Part shown: in pieces, positions 7,301-14,736 of the stretch
Numbering within the stretch: position 1 is the first letter of the stretch
How the letters are laid out: each line of letters starts with the position of its first letter
Origin: DTU015 sp964406505
Lineage (GTDB): Bacteria; Bacillota; Sulfobacillia; Fermentithermobacillales; Fermentithermobacillaceae
NCBI GenBank assembly: GCA_964406505.1
Contig: CAYORX010000028.1
Span: 1 to 18,400, forward strand
Length of the DNA stretch: 18,400 nucleotides
Direction: 5' to 3'
Translations under genes and position numbers: made by a program
The notes under the pieces: generated by a model
Databases searched by the model: none
Told to the model about the DNA's origin: nothing
Seen by the model: only the letters and a program-made list of their open reading frames with translations

Positions 7301-7888
7301 CTATCTTATGTGTTTGATCGATATAATCGATCTGTCTAGCCACTTTCTGAAATTGTTTCTTTTATCACAGGATAGAGGCAAGCTGGCTTTTTGAGCTATT
7401 TCTTTTACAACATCATCAACGCTTTTACCATCAGTTATTATCTTTATTTCTGTAATGTCATGATCGTAGCAGTAGATACATCTTTCGATTTGGGATTTAG
7501 CCCATGAATTACCCCATTCAAGTCTTTTATGAAGTCGTTTGCATATCGTTTCTTTATCTGCATAAAGGATAAGATGCATTACTTCGATATCTTTCCGCAA
7601 AAGGCGCCCAATGATCTCATCGTAGTATTGGGGATTAACGAGTGTCATAGGAACTAAAATAATGCCGCTATAAGCTTCGGACAGATATTTTAATATTTCA
7701 TAATTGAACAAACGCCATTTTCTATAATTCTGAAAGTTAGATTTGCGCATATTTTGGGGGAAATTTTTGTTTATAAAATATCCGATATTCTCTGGATCGT
7801 ATACAAAAGAATCAGGCAGCCTCTTGTTTAATTCATAAGCACATGTAGTTTTTCCGACACCAAATGCCCCATTTATCCAAATGATCAT
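7301..7888 (-). CDS. tmrB: TmrB-like tunicamycin-resistance ATP-binding protein
   Basis: This 195-residue P-loop protein begins MIIWINGAFGVGKTT, with the Walker A motif at residues 7-14. It resembles Bacillus subtilis TmrB along its whole length as I recall that sequence, including YDPENIGYFI, WRLFNYEIL, ILVPMTLVNPQYYDEIIGRLL, NSWAKSQIERC and a C-terminal stretch ending in KHIR. TmrB protects cells from tunicamycin, which blocks wall-precursor glycosyl-1-phosphate transfer; its biochemical reaction is not clear to me. I chose ATG 7888 because it matches the family N-terminus and has GGAGGTGGG upstream. The frame is open a further 34 codons to 7990, but that stretch has no family character. 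The EamA transporter gene is divergent. Confidence 0.85.
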   Translation of the reverse strand: MIIWINGAFGVGKTTCAYELNKRLPDSFVYDPENIGYFINKNFPQNMRKSNFQNYRKWRLFNYEILKYLSEAYSGIILVPMTLVNPQYYDEIIGRLLRKDIEVMHLILYADKETICKRLHKRLEWGNSWAKSQIERCIYCYDHDITEIKIITDGKSVDDVVKEIAQKASLPLSCDKRNNFRKWLDRSIISIKHIR

Positions 7889-8104
7889 TGCTAATTCCCA
7901 CCTCCAGATTTTTGCATCGATTCTTTGTAGTATCTTTCGATATAATTGAATGCTGCCATTCAATAGATTATCTTTTGCGTTTTGGTGCAAATTGATGTTG
8001 CAACTAAAGTTACATAAATGTATCCCAAAACAAGAGTTTAAGTGATACCATTGGCAGGAATAGTATGGTAATTAAGAATAATTACTGGGTCGGAGGTAAT
8101 CGAT

Positions 8105-8968
8105 ATTACTGGAATTGCGTTGGGATTAATTCTAATTGCGGCGTTCGCACATGCAACATGGAACTTTTTAGCTAAAAAGGCTGGCGGAGGACCCGCGTTT
8201 ATATGGCTGTTTACTGCAATGTCGGTCGTTATATGGGCTCCACTGGCATTATGGATAATCGTAGCGCAAAAACCCGCAATTGGATGGCTTCATATAGGAT
8301 TTGTGGTTTTGTCTGCCCTGCTACAGTCGTTTTATTTCGGGTTGCTTGATAAAGGCTACCAGGTAGGTGATATGTCCGTGGTTTATCCGATTTCAAGAGG
8401 TACGGGCCCTTTGCTCGCTGCTGTTGCAGGCATAGCTTTTTTGGGAGAACGGCCTACACTGCTAGGTGGTTTTGGCATAGGATTAATGGCTATGGGCGTA
8501 ATTGTGCTTACAGGTAATCCAAAGGATATACTTAAATCGGATTCAAAATCTGGCATTGTCTATGCTTTACTTTCAGGTGTTGCGATTGCGGCTTATACCA
8601 TGAGTGACAAAGTTGCTGTTAGTCGTATCATGATTCCGCCGCCCCTTATGGAATGGGGTACGAATCTAGCGCGGTTGGTTATGTATATTCCTTATGTTTT
8701 ATCACACCGCGAAGAAATTAAGAAACAAGTCAAACACAATTTTAAAAAAGCAGCCGGCATTGGAGTTCTCAGTCCTTTAGCTTATACGCTAGTGCTTACT
8801 GCTATGGTTTTAAGTCCGGTAAGCTATATTGCTCCTGCTAGGGAAATCAGTATCTTAATAGGTTCTGTTATGGGCACTAGGCTACTTGCCGAAAAACGTT
8901 CTGTTGTAAAACTTATTGGAAGCGGAGTGATGTTAATCGGGCTTTTAATGCTGTCATTTTCCCATTAA
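8105..8968 (+). CDS. EamA/DMT-superfamily transporter
   Basis: This is an integral membrane protein with about ten hydrophobic helices arranged as two EamA repeats (roughly residues 7-135 and 150-285 of 287). Typical family stretches are AHATWNFLAKKAGG, VYPISRGTGPLLAAVAG, FLGERP and, in the second repeat, PVSYIAPAREISILIGSVMG. The substrate is unknown; relatives export amino acids or other small metabolites. The start is uncertain. The Shine-Dalgarno GGAGG (8092-8096) is 8 bases before an ATT at 8105, giving an N-terminus TGIALGLILIAAFAH. The first canonical start, TTG 8120, is 23 bases from it with no other good site. The gene is divergent from the TmrB-like gene, with a gap of 216 bases. 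Confidence 0.85.
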   Translation: MTGIALGLILIAAFAHATWNFLAKKAGGGPAFIWLFTAMSVVIWAPLALWIIVAQKPAIGWLHIGFVVLSALLQSFYFGLLDKGYQVGDMSVVYPISRGTGPLLAAVAGIAFLGERPTLLGGFGIGLMAMGVIVLTGNPKDILKSDSKSGIVYALLSGVAIAAYTMSDKVAVSRIMIPPPLMEWGTNLARLVMYIPYVLSHREEIKKQVKHNFKKAAGIGVLSPLAYTLVLTAMVLSPVSYIAPAREISILIGSVMGTRLLAEKRSVVKLIGSGVMLIGLLMLSFSH

Positions 8969-9055
8969 TGTTCTATACATAATTGCTAGTAGTGTGTAGT
9001 TACAATCCCTCTTGTAATACAAACGGGTTTTATTTACTTAAACATTTTCCGGGAC

Positions 9056-11311
9056 TCATGAATTAAGAACTTTTTCAAATTGTTCAATATCTGTAATCGG
9101 AGCGCTGCAGGTGCGTCTTTGGCAAACTACAAGGGCGGGTTCCTGAAGCATTTTTGTTGATACATCTGATGTCACGTGTTCAATGTCTTCCGCATCTATC
9201 AAACGAAACCTTTGGAACAGCTCCCCCCAATCAGAATTGATTATCGCTTTTGCTTCTTTTCTATCTTGAGGATAGATAACTTGAGCGCCGGGGAAATATT
9301 CTTTTCGAATGTGGTTTATCATCGTTTTCATTTTGGCATCATTTTTAGGCGCTAGTACTTGAATGTCTTGCGCGCTATTGTGAGCATAGTCTATAGCACA
9401 TAACATAAACCCATAACCTCTTGGATATTCCTTTATTGATTCAAGCAGTCCATTTATAGTGTAGAGCGCTTTATGTTCTAGTTCCGGTTCTTCTAAAATG
9501 TGAGATAGCCTTAACAAAACCATTGTCGCTACAGAATTACCTGCAGGTACTGCGCCATCGTAGGTTTCTTTTGGTCTAAAGATTAATTGTGGCTGATTTT
9601 GATGATTTTGATTGGATGTCATAAAAAACCCTATACCGTTCTTATCCCAAAACTTGTCAATCATCTTGTGACCAAACCAAACTGCTAGTTTAAGGTAGAT
9701 GCTTTTAAAAGTAGCTTGATAAAGATCTAATAGTGCCCAAGTGAAAAAGGCATAGTCATCTAAATATCCTGGAAATGCTACGTGTCCATCCCTATAGCGT
9801 GCGTAAATCTGGCCGTTAACAACTAGATTTTCAAATATGAATTGTGCTGATTTTTCAGCTAATGACAAATATTTCGGTTCAGCTAAAGCAAGGTACGCTT
9901 TTGCTAAGGCGGAAATCATAAGAGCGTTCCATGATGTAAGCACTTTATCATCAACCGCTGGATGCACTCTCTTTCTTCTCGCCTCAAACATTTTTATTCG
10001 CAGTTTTTCCCTAGTTATTCGTTCGCCGCTCACTATTTGATCATCAGCATAATCATCATCAAATTCACCGTTCCATCCCAAATGCGGAATAGACTTTCCG
10101 TGAAACTCTCCTTGAGCGCGAATATTAAACGCTTTGCAATACACCTTAGTATTTTTTTCTCCCAGAACTTTAATCACTTGTTCTGGTGTCCAAACGTAGA
10201 ACTTACCTTCCTTACCTTCTGACTCGGCGTCTATAGCAGAATAAAAACCTCCTTGGGGTGAGGTCATGTCACGTTGGACAAACTTTACTACTTGAGAAAC
10301 CATGCGTTCATATGTCGGGTTTTTAGTAGACCGGTACAACTCGACTATGGTCATAAGCATCATTGCGTTATCGTAAAGCATTTTTTCAAAGTGGGGGACA
10401 AGCCATTTTGCATCTGTAGAATATCGAAAAAAGCCAAAACCGATGTGATCGAATATTCCGCCCGAATAAATAGATTTTACCGTTTGTTCTACCATGCGAA
10501 GGGCTAGTTTTTCTTTTGTTCTCTTCCAATATCTTAAAAGAAACATTAAGTTATGGGGTGTTGGAAATTTAGGGGCCGTTCCAAATCCACCATAACGCTT
10601 ATCATAAACTCGCGATAGCTGATTAAAAGCGTAATCTAGAATTTCTCCATAAGCATAGAATTTTGATTGAGCACCTAAAGTACCGTTTCCTAAAATCGAC
10701 TCATGTTTTTGAGAATCAGAAGCACCCTTTTTAACGGTTTCGCCTGGTATTTTTTGTATGGTTTTATCTTGGCCTAAACTTTGATTGTTTGAATGGCTAG
10801 GAGATACCGCTTTAATTATTTGATCCGCCCTGTCGATTAAAACTTGCCTATCGTTTGACCATTTTTGGCTTACAATTTTTAAAATATCTAAAAGACCTAA
10901 GCTTCCCAGTACATTGCGTTTAGGGAAATAAGTGCCCACAAAAAAAGGTTTTCCTTCAGGTGTAGCTATAACCGTCAGGGGCCAACCGCCACTGCCTGTC
11001 ATCATTTGGCATACGGTCATGTAAATGTGGTCAACATCGGGGCGTTCTTCCCTGTCTATTTTAATAGACACATAATTTTTATTAAGTTCTTCTGCGACTT
11101 CATGATCATCGAATGACTCCCTAGCCATTACATGGCACCAGTGGCAGGTGCTGTATCCTATGCTTATAAAAATAGGCTTGTTTTGTTCTTGTGCTTTCTT
11201 AAAAGCTAATTCATTCCAAGGGTACCAATCTACAGGATTATAGGCGTGTTGCAGTAAGTAGGGAGATTTTTCAGCAGCTAAGCGATTAATCATTATTCTC
11301 GGTATGATCAT
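9056..11311 (-). CDS. yyaL: YyaL/SPATA20-type protein: thioredoxin fold plus (alpha/alpha)6 barrel
   Basis: The 751-residue protein carries an N-terminal DUF255 thioredoxin-like domain with the redox motif CHWC (residues 56-59) in STCHWCHVMARESF, then DREERPDVDHIYM and GGWPLTV. A long region related to N-acylglucosamine 2-epimerase-type (alpha/alpha)6 barrels follows, with GGFGTAPKFPTPHNL, VPHFEKMLYDNA, GGFYSAIDAESEG, DDKVLTSWNALMISALA and a DYAFF element. The family is widespread, including human SPATA20, but its reaction is unknown. Start choice: ATG 11311 has AAGGAG only 3 bases upstream, ATG 11293 lies 21 bases from it, and the upstream GTG 11374 lacks a Shine-Dalgarno sequence. The gene stands alone. 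Confidence 0.9.
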   Translation of the reverse strand: MIIPRIMINRLAAEKSPYLLQHAYNPVDWYPWNELAFKKAQEQNKPIFISIGYSTCHWCHVMARESFDDHEVAEELNKNYVSIKIDREERPDVDHIYMTVCQMMTGSGGWPLTVIATPEGKPFFVGTYFPKRNVLGSLGLLDILKIVSQKWSNDRQVLIDRADQIIKAVSPSHSNNQSLGQDKTIQKIPGETVKKGASDSQKHESILGNGTLGAQSKFYAYGEILDYAFNQLSRVYDKRYGGFGTAPKFPTPHNLMFLLRYWKRTKEKLALRMVEQTVKSIYSGGIFDHIGFGFFRYSTDAKWLVPHFEKMLYDNAMMLMTIVELYRSTKNPTYERMVSQVVKFVQRDMTSPQGGFYSAIDAESEGKEGKFYVWTPEQVIKVLGEKNTKVYCKAFNIRAQGEFHGKSIPHLGWNGEFDDDYADDQIVSGERITREKLRIKMFEARRKRVHPAVDDKVLTSWNALMISALAKAYLALAEPKYLSLAEKSAQFIFENLVVNGQIYARYRDGHVAFPGYLDDYAFFTWALLDLYQATFKSIYLKLAVWFGHKMIDKFWDKNGIGFFMTSNQNHQNQPQLIFRPKETYDGAVPAGNSVATMVLLRLSHILEEPELEHKALYTINGLLESIKEYPRGYGFMLCAIDYAHNSAQDIQVLAPKNDAKMKTMINHIRKEYFPGAQVIYPQDRKEAKAIINSDWGELFQRFRLIDAEDIEHVTSDVSTKMLQEPALVVCQRRTCSAPITDIEQFEKVLNS

Positions 11312-11351
11312 CAACTCCTTTTCGTTGCTCAATTTAGTTTGCCTTTTTTCA

Positions 11352-11381
11352 TGGCAAATGTTGCAACAAACCACTTATAAT
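11352..11381 (+). promoter_or_regulatory. Candidate promoter of the propeller-like gene
   Basis: A perfect -10 hexamer TATAAT lies at 11376-11381. The -35 region 17-18 bases upstream (TGGCAA, 11352-11357) is weak. A start near 11388 would place the mini-ORF at 11403 and the full gene at 11449 on one short leader. Confidence 0.35.
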
Positions 11382-11388
11382 TAAAACG

Positions 11389-11465
11389 TTAGGAGCGTTA
11401 CCATGGATTGGGCACGCTACTTATTAAAAATGCATTAGGAGGATTTAAATGGTTAATTGGGACGC
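11389..11465 (+). repeat. Imperfect direct repeat spanning two translation starts
   Basis: Copy 1 (11389-11417) and copy 2 (11435-11465) share TTAGGAG, then TT, ATGG, ATTGGG and ACGC in the same order, with a few substitutions and a 3-base gap. Each contains a Shine-Dalgarno and an ATG. Copy 2 is the true start region of the gene at 11449; copy 1 opens an 11-codon ORF. Confidence 0.6.
11403..11438 (+). CDS. Possible 11-residue leader peptide
   Basis: ATG 11403 is preceded by AGGAG (11391-11395) at 7-base spacing and encodes MDWARYLLKMH before TAG 11436-11438. The stop overlaps the Shine-Dalgarno TAGGAGG of the gene at 11449, so a ribosome ending here would cover that site and could couple or modulate its translation. 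The peptide lacks a run of any one amino acid that would suggest classical attenuation. It could equally be a by-product of a local duplication. Confidence 0.35.
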   Translation: MDWARYLLKMH

Positions 11466-12216
11466 AGCGACAACCATGGAAATTGCTAAATTGTTCATGC
11501 CAACGATTCGCACTACCCGTTGCAAATTCGCTATAGATACGGCTCATCAAGGTGTAGCAAATGACGGCGATTATATCTACACCACAACTAACGATGCGCT
11601 ATATAAATATACGTTAGAGGGTGCATTAGTGGGTTCGTTACCGCTTCGTATCAATGAATTTTACTGTGAAGATTTTTGTGTAGTCGATAACTTAGCTTAT
11701 GTACCTCTAACTAATTATAACAAGACCGCTCCCCGGGCGGGTAAAATACAAGTGGTTGATGTGGGACAAATGTCTCTTTTGCGAACTATTGATTTGGCAG
11801 AAAATGTTCATCCTGCGTCTTTAGCCCATAAGGATGGGTCTTTTTGGCTAACGGTTACAGAAGACGCGTCAATATATATGTACGATAAGAATTTTAATTT
11901 TAAAAAAAGATATACATTTCCGGTTATAGGTGAAGATGCTTCTTTTGGTGAGCTGGGTGCTGGGTGCTCGGGGTTTGAGTGGATCGGTAACTACGTGCTT
12001 GGTAACAAACATGGCGGTTCTTTAAGGGAGTTGGATGTAGCTCTTTTTTATCCTTTGCAAGATAGATTTCTACCTGTCGCTGCTCTTAGTTACGCTAGTT
12101 TTGGTACTGACCAAGGAGTTAGTTTAGACAGAAAAAACCAGAAGTTGTACTGGGCTGCTCGAGGCCACGGGGATCAAGTGTGGGAATCCACATTAAATAT
12201 CCCATTTTTAGTATAG
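11449..12216 (+). CDS. Unrecognised propeller-like protein
   Basis: I do not recognise this 255-residue protein. It has no signal peptide or membrane segment, so it is probably cytoplasmic. Its sequence alternates short beta-strand-like stretches with turns, for example DGDYIYTTTNDALYKYTLEG, DNLAYVPLTNY, KIQVVDVGQMSLLRTIDL, DGSFWLTVTEDASIYMYD and LDRKNQKLYWAARGHGDQVW. That pattern of blades reading 'display, value, label' is seen in NHL, YVTN and quinoprotein-like beta-propellers. At this length it would be a small propeller or part of one. TAGGAGG lies 7 bases before ATG 11449, an excellent start. It is divergent from the YyaL gene and followed by a 106-base gap. No enzymatic motif is visible. 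Confidence 0.8.
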   Translation: MVNWDAATTMEIAKLFMPTIRTTRCKFAIDTAHQGVANDGDYIYTTTNDALYKYTLEGALVGSLPLRINEFYCEDFCVVDNLAYVPLTNYNKTAPRAGKIQVVDVGQMSLLRTIDLAENVHPASLAHKDGSFWLTVTEDASIYMYDKNFNFKKRYTFPVIGEDASFGELGAGCSGFEWIGNYVLGNKHGGSLRELDVALFYPLQDRFLPVAALSYASFGTDQGVSLDRKNQKLYWAARGHGDQVWESTLNIPFLV

Positions 12217-12322
12217 ATGGTTTAGTGAGAAAACCTGTTCGTTCAGATAAAAAAGGCGATATGAATCTTAATGTCATTATCACATACATTGTGCCTTAAG
12301 AAACTTTAGGAGGGTGGAGTTT

Positions 12323-12550
12323 GTGAAAGGTAAATGGAGAAAACTTGTAGGCCCTGTAATAACTACAGCATTTCTCTTAGCTTACTTGGCGTATTTTACC
12401 ATTTGTTCAACTCTTCTGTTTCAAGGAGGATTTGAACGATTTATAGCGATAGCACTTCCGTTAGGATTGATGGGTGTAAGCGTATCTGTGTTGATAGAAC
12501 GAATTTTAGAAATCAGGAGTGGAGAAGAAGATGATCTTAGTAAATACTGA
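12323..12550 (+). CDS. Small two-helix membrane protein, function unknown
   Basis: This 75-residue protein has a short basic N-terminus (KGKWRK) and two hydrophobic segments, about residues 10-32 and 39-59, followed by an acidic tail (EIRSGEEDDLSKY). It is probably an inner-membrane protein with both ends inside. GTG 12323 is chosen because AGGAGG (12308-12313) is 9 bases upstream; the in-frame GTG 12314 directly abuts the Shine-Dalgarno. Its last 20 bases overlap the YbjQ-family gene, so the two are translationally linked and likely act together. Confidence 0.75.
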   Translation: MKGKWRKLVGPVITTAFLLAYLAYFTICSTLLFQGGFERFIAIALPLGLMGVSVSVLIERILEIRSGEEDDLSKY

Positions 12551-12857
12551 TTATATTTCTGGTAAAAAGCTCAAAACACTTGGTTTGGTCAAGGGTAGTA
12601 CGATTCAAACGAAGCATTTAGGCAAAGACATTGGTCAAATGTTTAAGCATATGGTTGGTGGTGAGTTGAAGGCTTATACTGATATGATGAACGATGCAAG
12701 AGCGCTTGCCACAAAACGTATGGTAGATGAAGCGAGGCAGATGGGCGCGGATGCTGTGGTAAACGTGCGGTATGCGTCGGCGTCGATTATGTCTGGGGCG
12801 GCAGAAATTTTGGCATATGGAACTGCTGTAAAGTTTAAACAAGATCGGGCCGAATGA
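12531..12857 (+). CDS. YbjQ-family (UPF0145) protein
   Basis: The 108-residue protein matches the YbjQ/UPF0145 family over its full length: TTDYI-type N-terminus (NTDYISGKKL), LGLVKGSTIQTKHLGKDI, GGELKAYTDMMNDAR, MVDEARQMGADAVVNVRY and GAAEILAYGTAV. Members form pentameric rings and were once described as heavy-metal-binding; the function is unsettled. ATG 12531 has GGAG (12521-12524) upstream inside the preceding gene. An upstream in-frame start (12519) would add MEKK but leaves no ribosome binding site. It overlaps the small membrane-protein gene by 20 bases, a pairing that suggests a membrane-linked role. No clear terminator follows. Confidence 0.92.
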   Translation: MILVNTDYISGKKLKTLGLVKGSTIQTKHLGKDIGQMFKHMVGGELKAYTDMMNDARALATKRMVDEARQMGADAVVNVRYASASIMSGAAEILAYGTAVKFKQDRAE

Positions 12858-13023
12858 AGTTTTAAAATTGGTGCCTATGAAGGTTTCAGTTTGACCCGAA
12901 TTGCGATGTTTGAATAAGAACATAATTTCATTTGTTAAGTATTCTTTAGCATATTTATTTACGCTATCTCCAAAGTATCTCAGCAATATTGTAAAGGGCA
13001 TGGTTTGAAAGGATGAATATTAG

Positions 13024-13608
13024 ATGGGGATATGTTCGCGGGCTAAATCTGACGCTTTTAAAAGGTTTTATTGGGGATTTCTATTTGTCCTAATAGATTT
13101 TAGGTTTGCGGGAATAGATGTGCTGCCAGATATAATCGGTTATTTTCATTTTGGTAAGGGTCTGGAAGTTCTAGCATCTGAAAACGAATTTTTCGCAAAA
13201 ACTAATAAGATAAATTTACCTCTTTTGCTTCTATCGGTTTTCCAAATTTACGAGACCCAAGGTCATCTGCCCGAGCCTGGCGGAGTCAGGGTGACTTTTT
13301 TAACACAGCCGCCTTTGTTGTTAGTTTTAGGGATTGCTACTTTAATTATTAGCCTGTTTCATGTTCACGGAATATTTATGGGCATAAAGCAAGCCGCGGT
13401 TGAAACAGAGAAAACACAAATATCACAAACTGCACAGTTGAAATGGGGCCAATACTTTGCAGTTAGGATAGCTTCCCTTATTGGTATTGTGTTGGCAGGT
13501 TTTCCCGGTATCGGGATGTTTTATGCTGTTGGTATTCTTATAGCTAATGGGGTATTGACTTTTAGTATAATGAAATTCATGGAAGAATGTGAACGTATCA
13601 CGATATGA
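13024..13608 (+). CDS. Multi-pass membrane protein, function unknown
   Basis: This 194-residue hydrophobic protein has about four to five membrane segments. The N-terminal stretch RFYWGFLFVLIDFRFAGIDV, with DVLPDIIGYF after it, resembles the start of uncharacterised Firmicute membrane proteins. Further segments cover residues about 66-78, 97-118 and 146-185. No transport or catalytic motif is seen. ATG 13024 has AAAGGA (13009-13014) 9 bases upstream. The 166-base gap before it holds a good -35 hexamer TTGACC (12891-12896), but no convincing -10 at the right distance, so I do not call a promoter. A strong terminator follows at 13626. Confidence 0.75.
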   Translation: MGICSRAKSDAFKRFYWGFLFVLIDFRFAGIDVLPDIIGYFHFGKGLEVLASENEFFAKTNKINLPLLLLSVFQIYETQGHLPEPGGVRVTFLTQPPLLLVLGIATLIISLFHVHGIFMGIKQAAVETEKTQISQTAQLKWGQYFAVRIASLIGIVLAGFPGIGMFYAVGILIANGVLTFSIMKFMEECERITI

Positions 13609-13625
13609 GTTTTGTATATATTTAA

Positions 13626-13663
13626 GGCCCTAAGCAGAGCAAATTTGCGTAGGGCCGTTTTTT
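13626..13663 (+). terminator. Rho-independent terminator between convergent genes
   Basis: GGCCCTA (13626-13632) pairs with TAGGGCC (13650-13656), with an inner GCAAAT/ATTTGC dyad, followed by G and six Ts (13658-13663). It ends the + strand membrane-protein gene. It may also serve potD on the minus strand, where the T-tract is weaker. Confidence 0.88.
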
Positions 13664-13674
13664 CTGATTGCAGT

Positions 13675-14736
13675 TTACGATTGCCCGCAGGCCACTTTGA
13701 ATTCGGTCCAGGCCTTTGCATGAGCTTCTTCAGCCTCAGCCCCGACACTTTGGATCATTTCCATATCTCCACCAAAGTCATCAGGCAAGGTAAGCATATC
13801 TTTGAAGTCAGGGTTGATAAAAGCATCAGCTGATTTGTTGGTGCAATAATATCCCAAATATTCATAGCATTCGGCTGATATTTCAGGTTGCAAGATGAAG
13901 TCGATAAACTTGTGAGCAGCTTCAGAATTCGGTGCATTGACAGGAATAAAGTTTGCCATAATTCCAAAACCGATTCCTTCTTCGGGAAAGACGATTTTCA
14001 AATCAGGATTTGCTAGTACCGCAGTAGTTACTTGAGATGTGTACATGACTGCTACATCAATTTCTCCTGATAAAAGATCATCTTGAATATTATCATCTTT
14101 GATTATGCGGATGTTTGGCGCTAATTCGAGCAGTTTTTTACCTGCGGCTTTGATGGTATCTAAATCTTCGGTATTGTAACTTTCGCCTAAAACCTTAAGT
14201 GCCATACCATTTATCACGCGATGATTCGCGATTATACCTACATTATCGTTTAGTGACTCATGCCAAAGATCCTCATAACCTGTAATTTCTATTTCGACTT
14301 GGCTCGGATCGTATACGATGGTTTGGACACCTGCACCATAGGGTACAGTGTATTCATCTTGTGGATCGTAGAATTGCTTCTGGTATACCGGATTAATATG
14401 ATCGAAATTTGTAAGTTTTGAGCGATCGAGTTTTTGAGCTAGGTTACGTTCTATAATCGTTTGCAAAATGTAATCATCAGCGATTATTAAGTCGTAATCT
14501 CCGCCCTTGGCAGCCTCGAGTTTTGCCAACATTGTTTCATTAAAGTCAAAATTGTTGTAGTTAATTGAAATACCTGTTTGCTCGGTGAATTTCTTTAGTA
14601 TCTCCTGAGGAAACATACCTTCCCAGGTAAACAAATTCAATTTTACGTCTTTGTCTTTTCCTCCGCTAGGAGTACAGCCAGCAAAAATGCTAATCGACAG
14701 AACTAATACTAAAGTGACTTTCCAAATTTTGTTCAT
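13675..14736 (-). CDS. potD: Spermidine/putrescine ABC importer, substrate-binding lipoprotein
   Basis: This 353-residue lipoprotein captures polyamine outside the cell and delivers it to the PotBC channel. A signal peptide ends in the lipobox FAGC, with lipidated C21. The mature protein has the PotD/PotF family pattern: LNLFTWEGMFPQEILKKF near the start, YDLIIADDYILQTI, VPYGAGVQTIVYD, YTSQVTTAVLANPDLKIVFPEEG and the C-terminal NAPNSEAAHKFIDFILQPE. ATG 14736 has AGGAGG 8 bases upstream; the longer frame to 14790 is rejected. It overlaps the 3' end of potC by 47 bases and is the last gene of the operon. Substrate preference between spermidine and putrescine cannot be read by eye. Confidence 0.93.
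   Translation of the reverse strand: MNKIWKVTLVLVLSISIFAGCTPSGGKDKDVKLNLFTWEGMFPQEILKKFTEQTGISINYNNFDFNETMLAKLEAAKGGDYDLIIADDYILQTIIERNLAQKLDRSKLTNFDHINPVYQKQFYDPQDEYTVPYGAGVQTIVYDPSQVEIEITGYEDLWHESLNDNVGIIANHRVINGMALKVLGESYNTEDLDTIKAAGKKLLELAPNIRIIKDDNIQDDLLSGEIDVAVMYTSQVTTAVLANPDLKIVFPEEGIGFGIMANFIPVNAPNSEAAHKFIDFILQPEISAECYEYLGYYCTNKSADAFINPDFKDMLTLPDDFGGDMEMIQSVGAEAEEAHAKAWTEFKVACGQS

Noticed and set aside
7889..7990. 34-codon N-terminal extension of the TmrB-like protein
   Set aside because: TmrB as recalled begins MIIWINGAFG, and a GGAGGTGGG site directly precedes that ATG. The upstream codons show no conserved character.
9000..9017. TTACAA/TTGTAA hairpin between the convergent EamA and YyaL genes as a terminator
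   Set aside because: The stem is only 6 AT-rich pairs and no T-tract follows on either strand.
12618..13001. A 127-codon minus strand frame opposite the YbjQ gene
   Set aside because: The YbjQ match on the + strand is strong. The minus frame reads as low-quality, His/Arg/Cys-rich sequence without family features.
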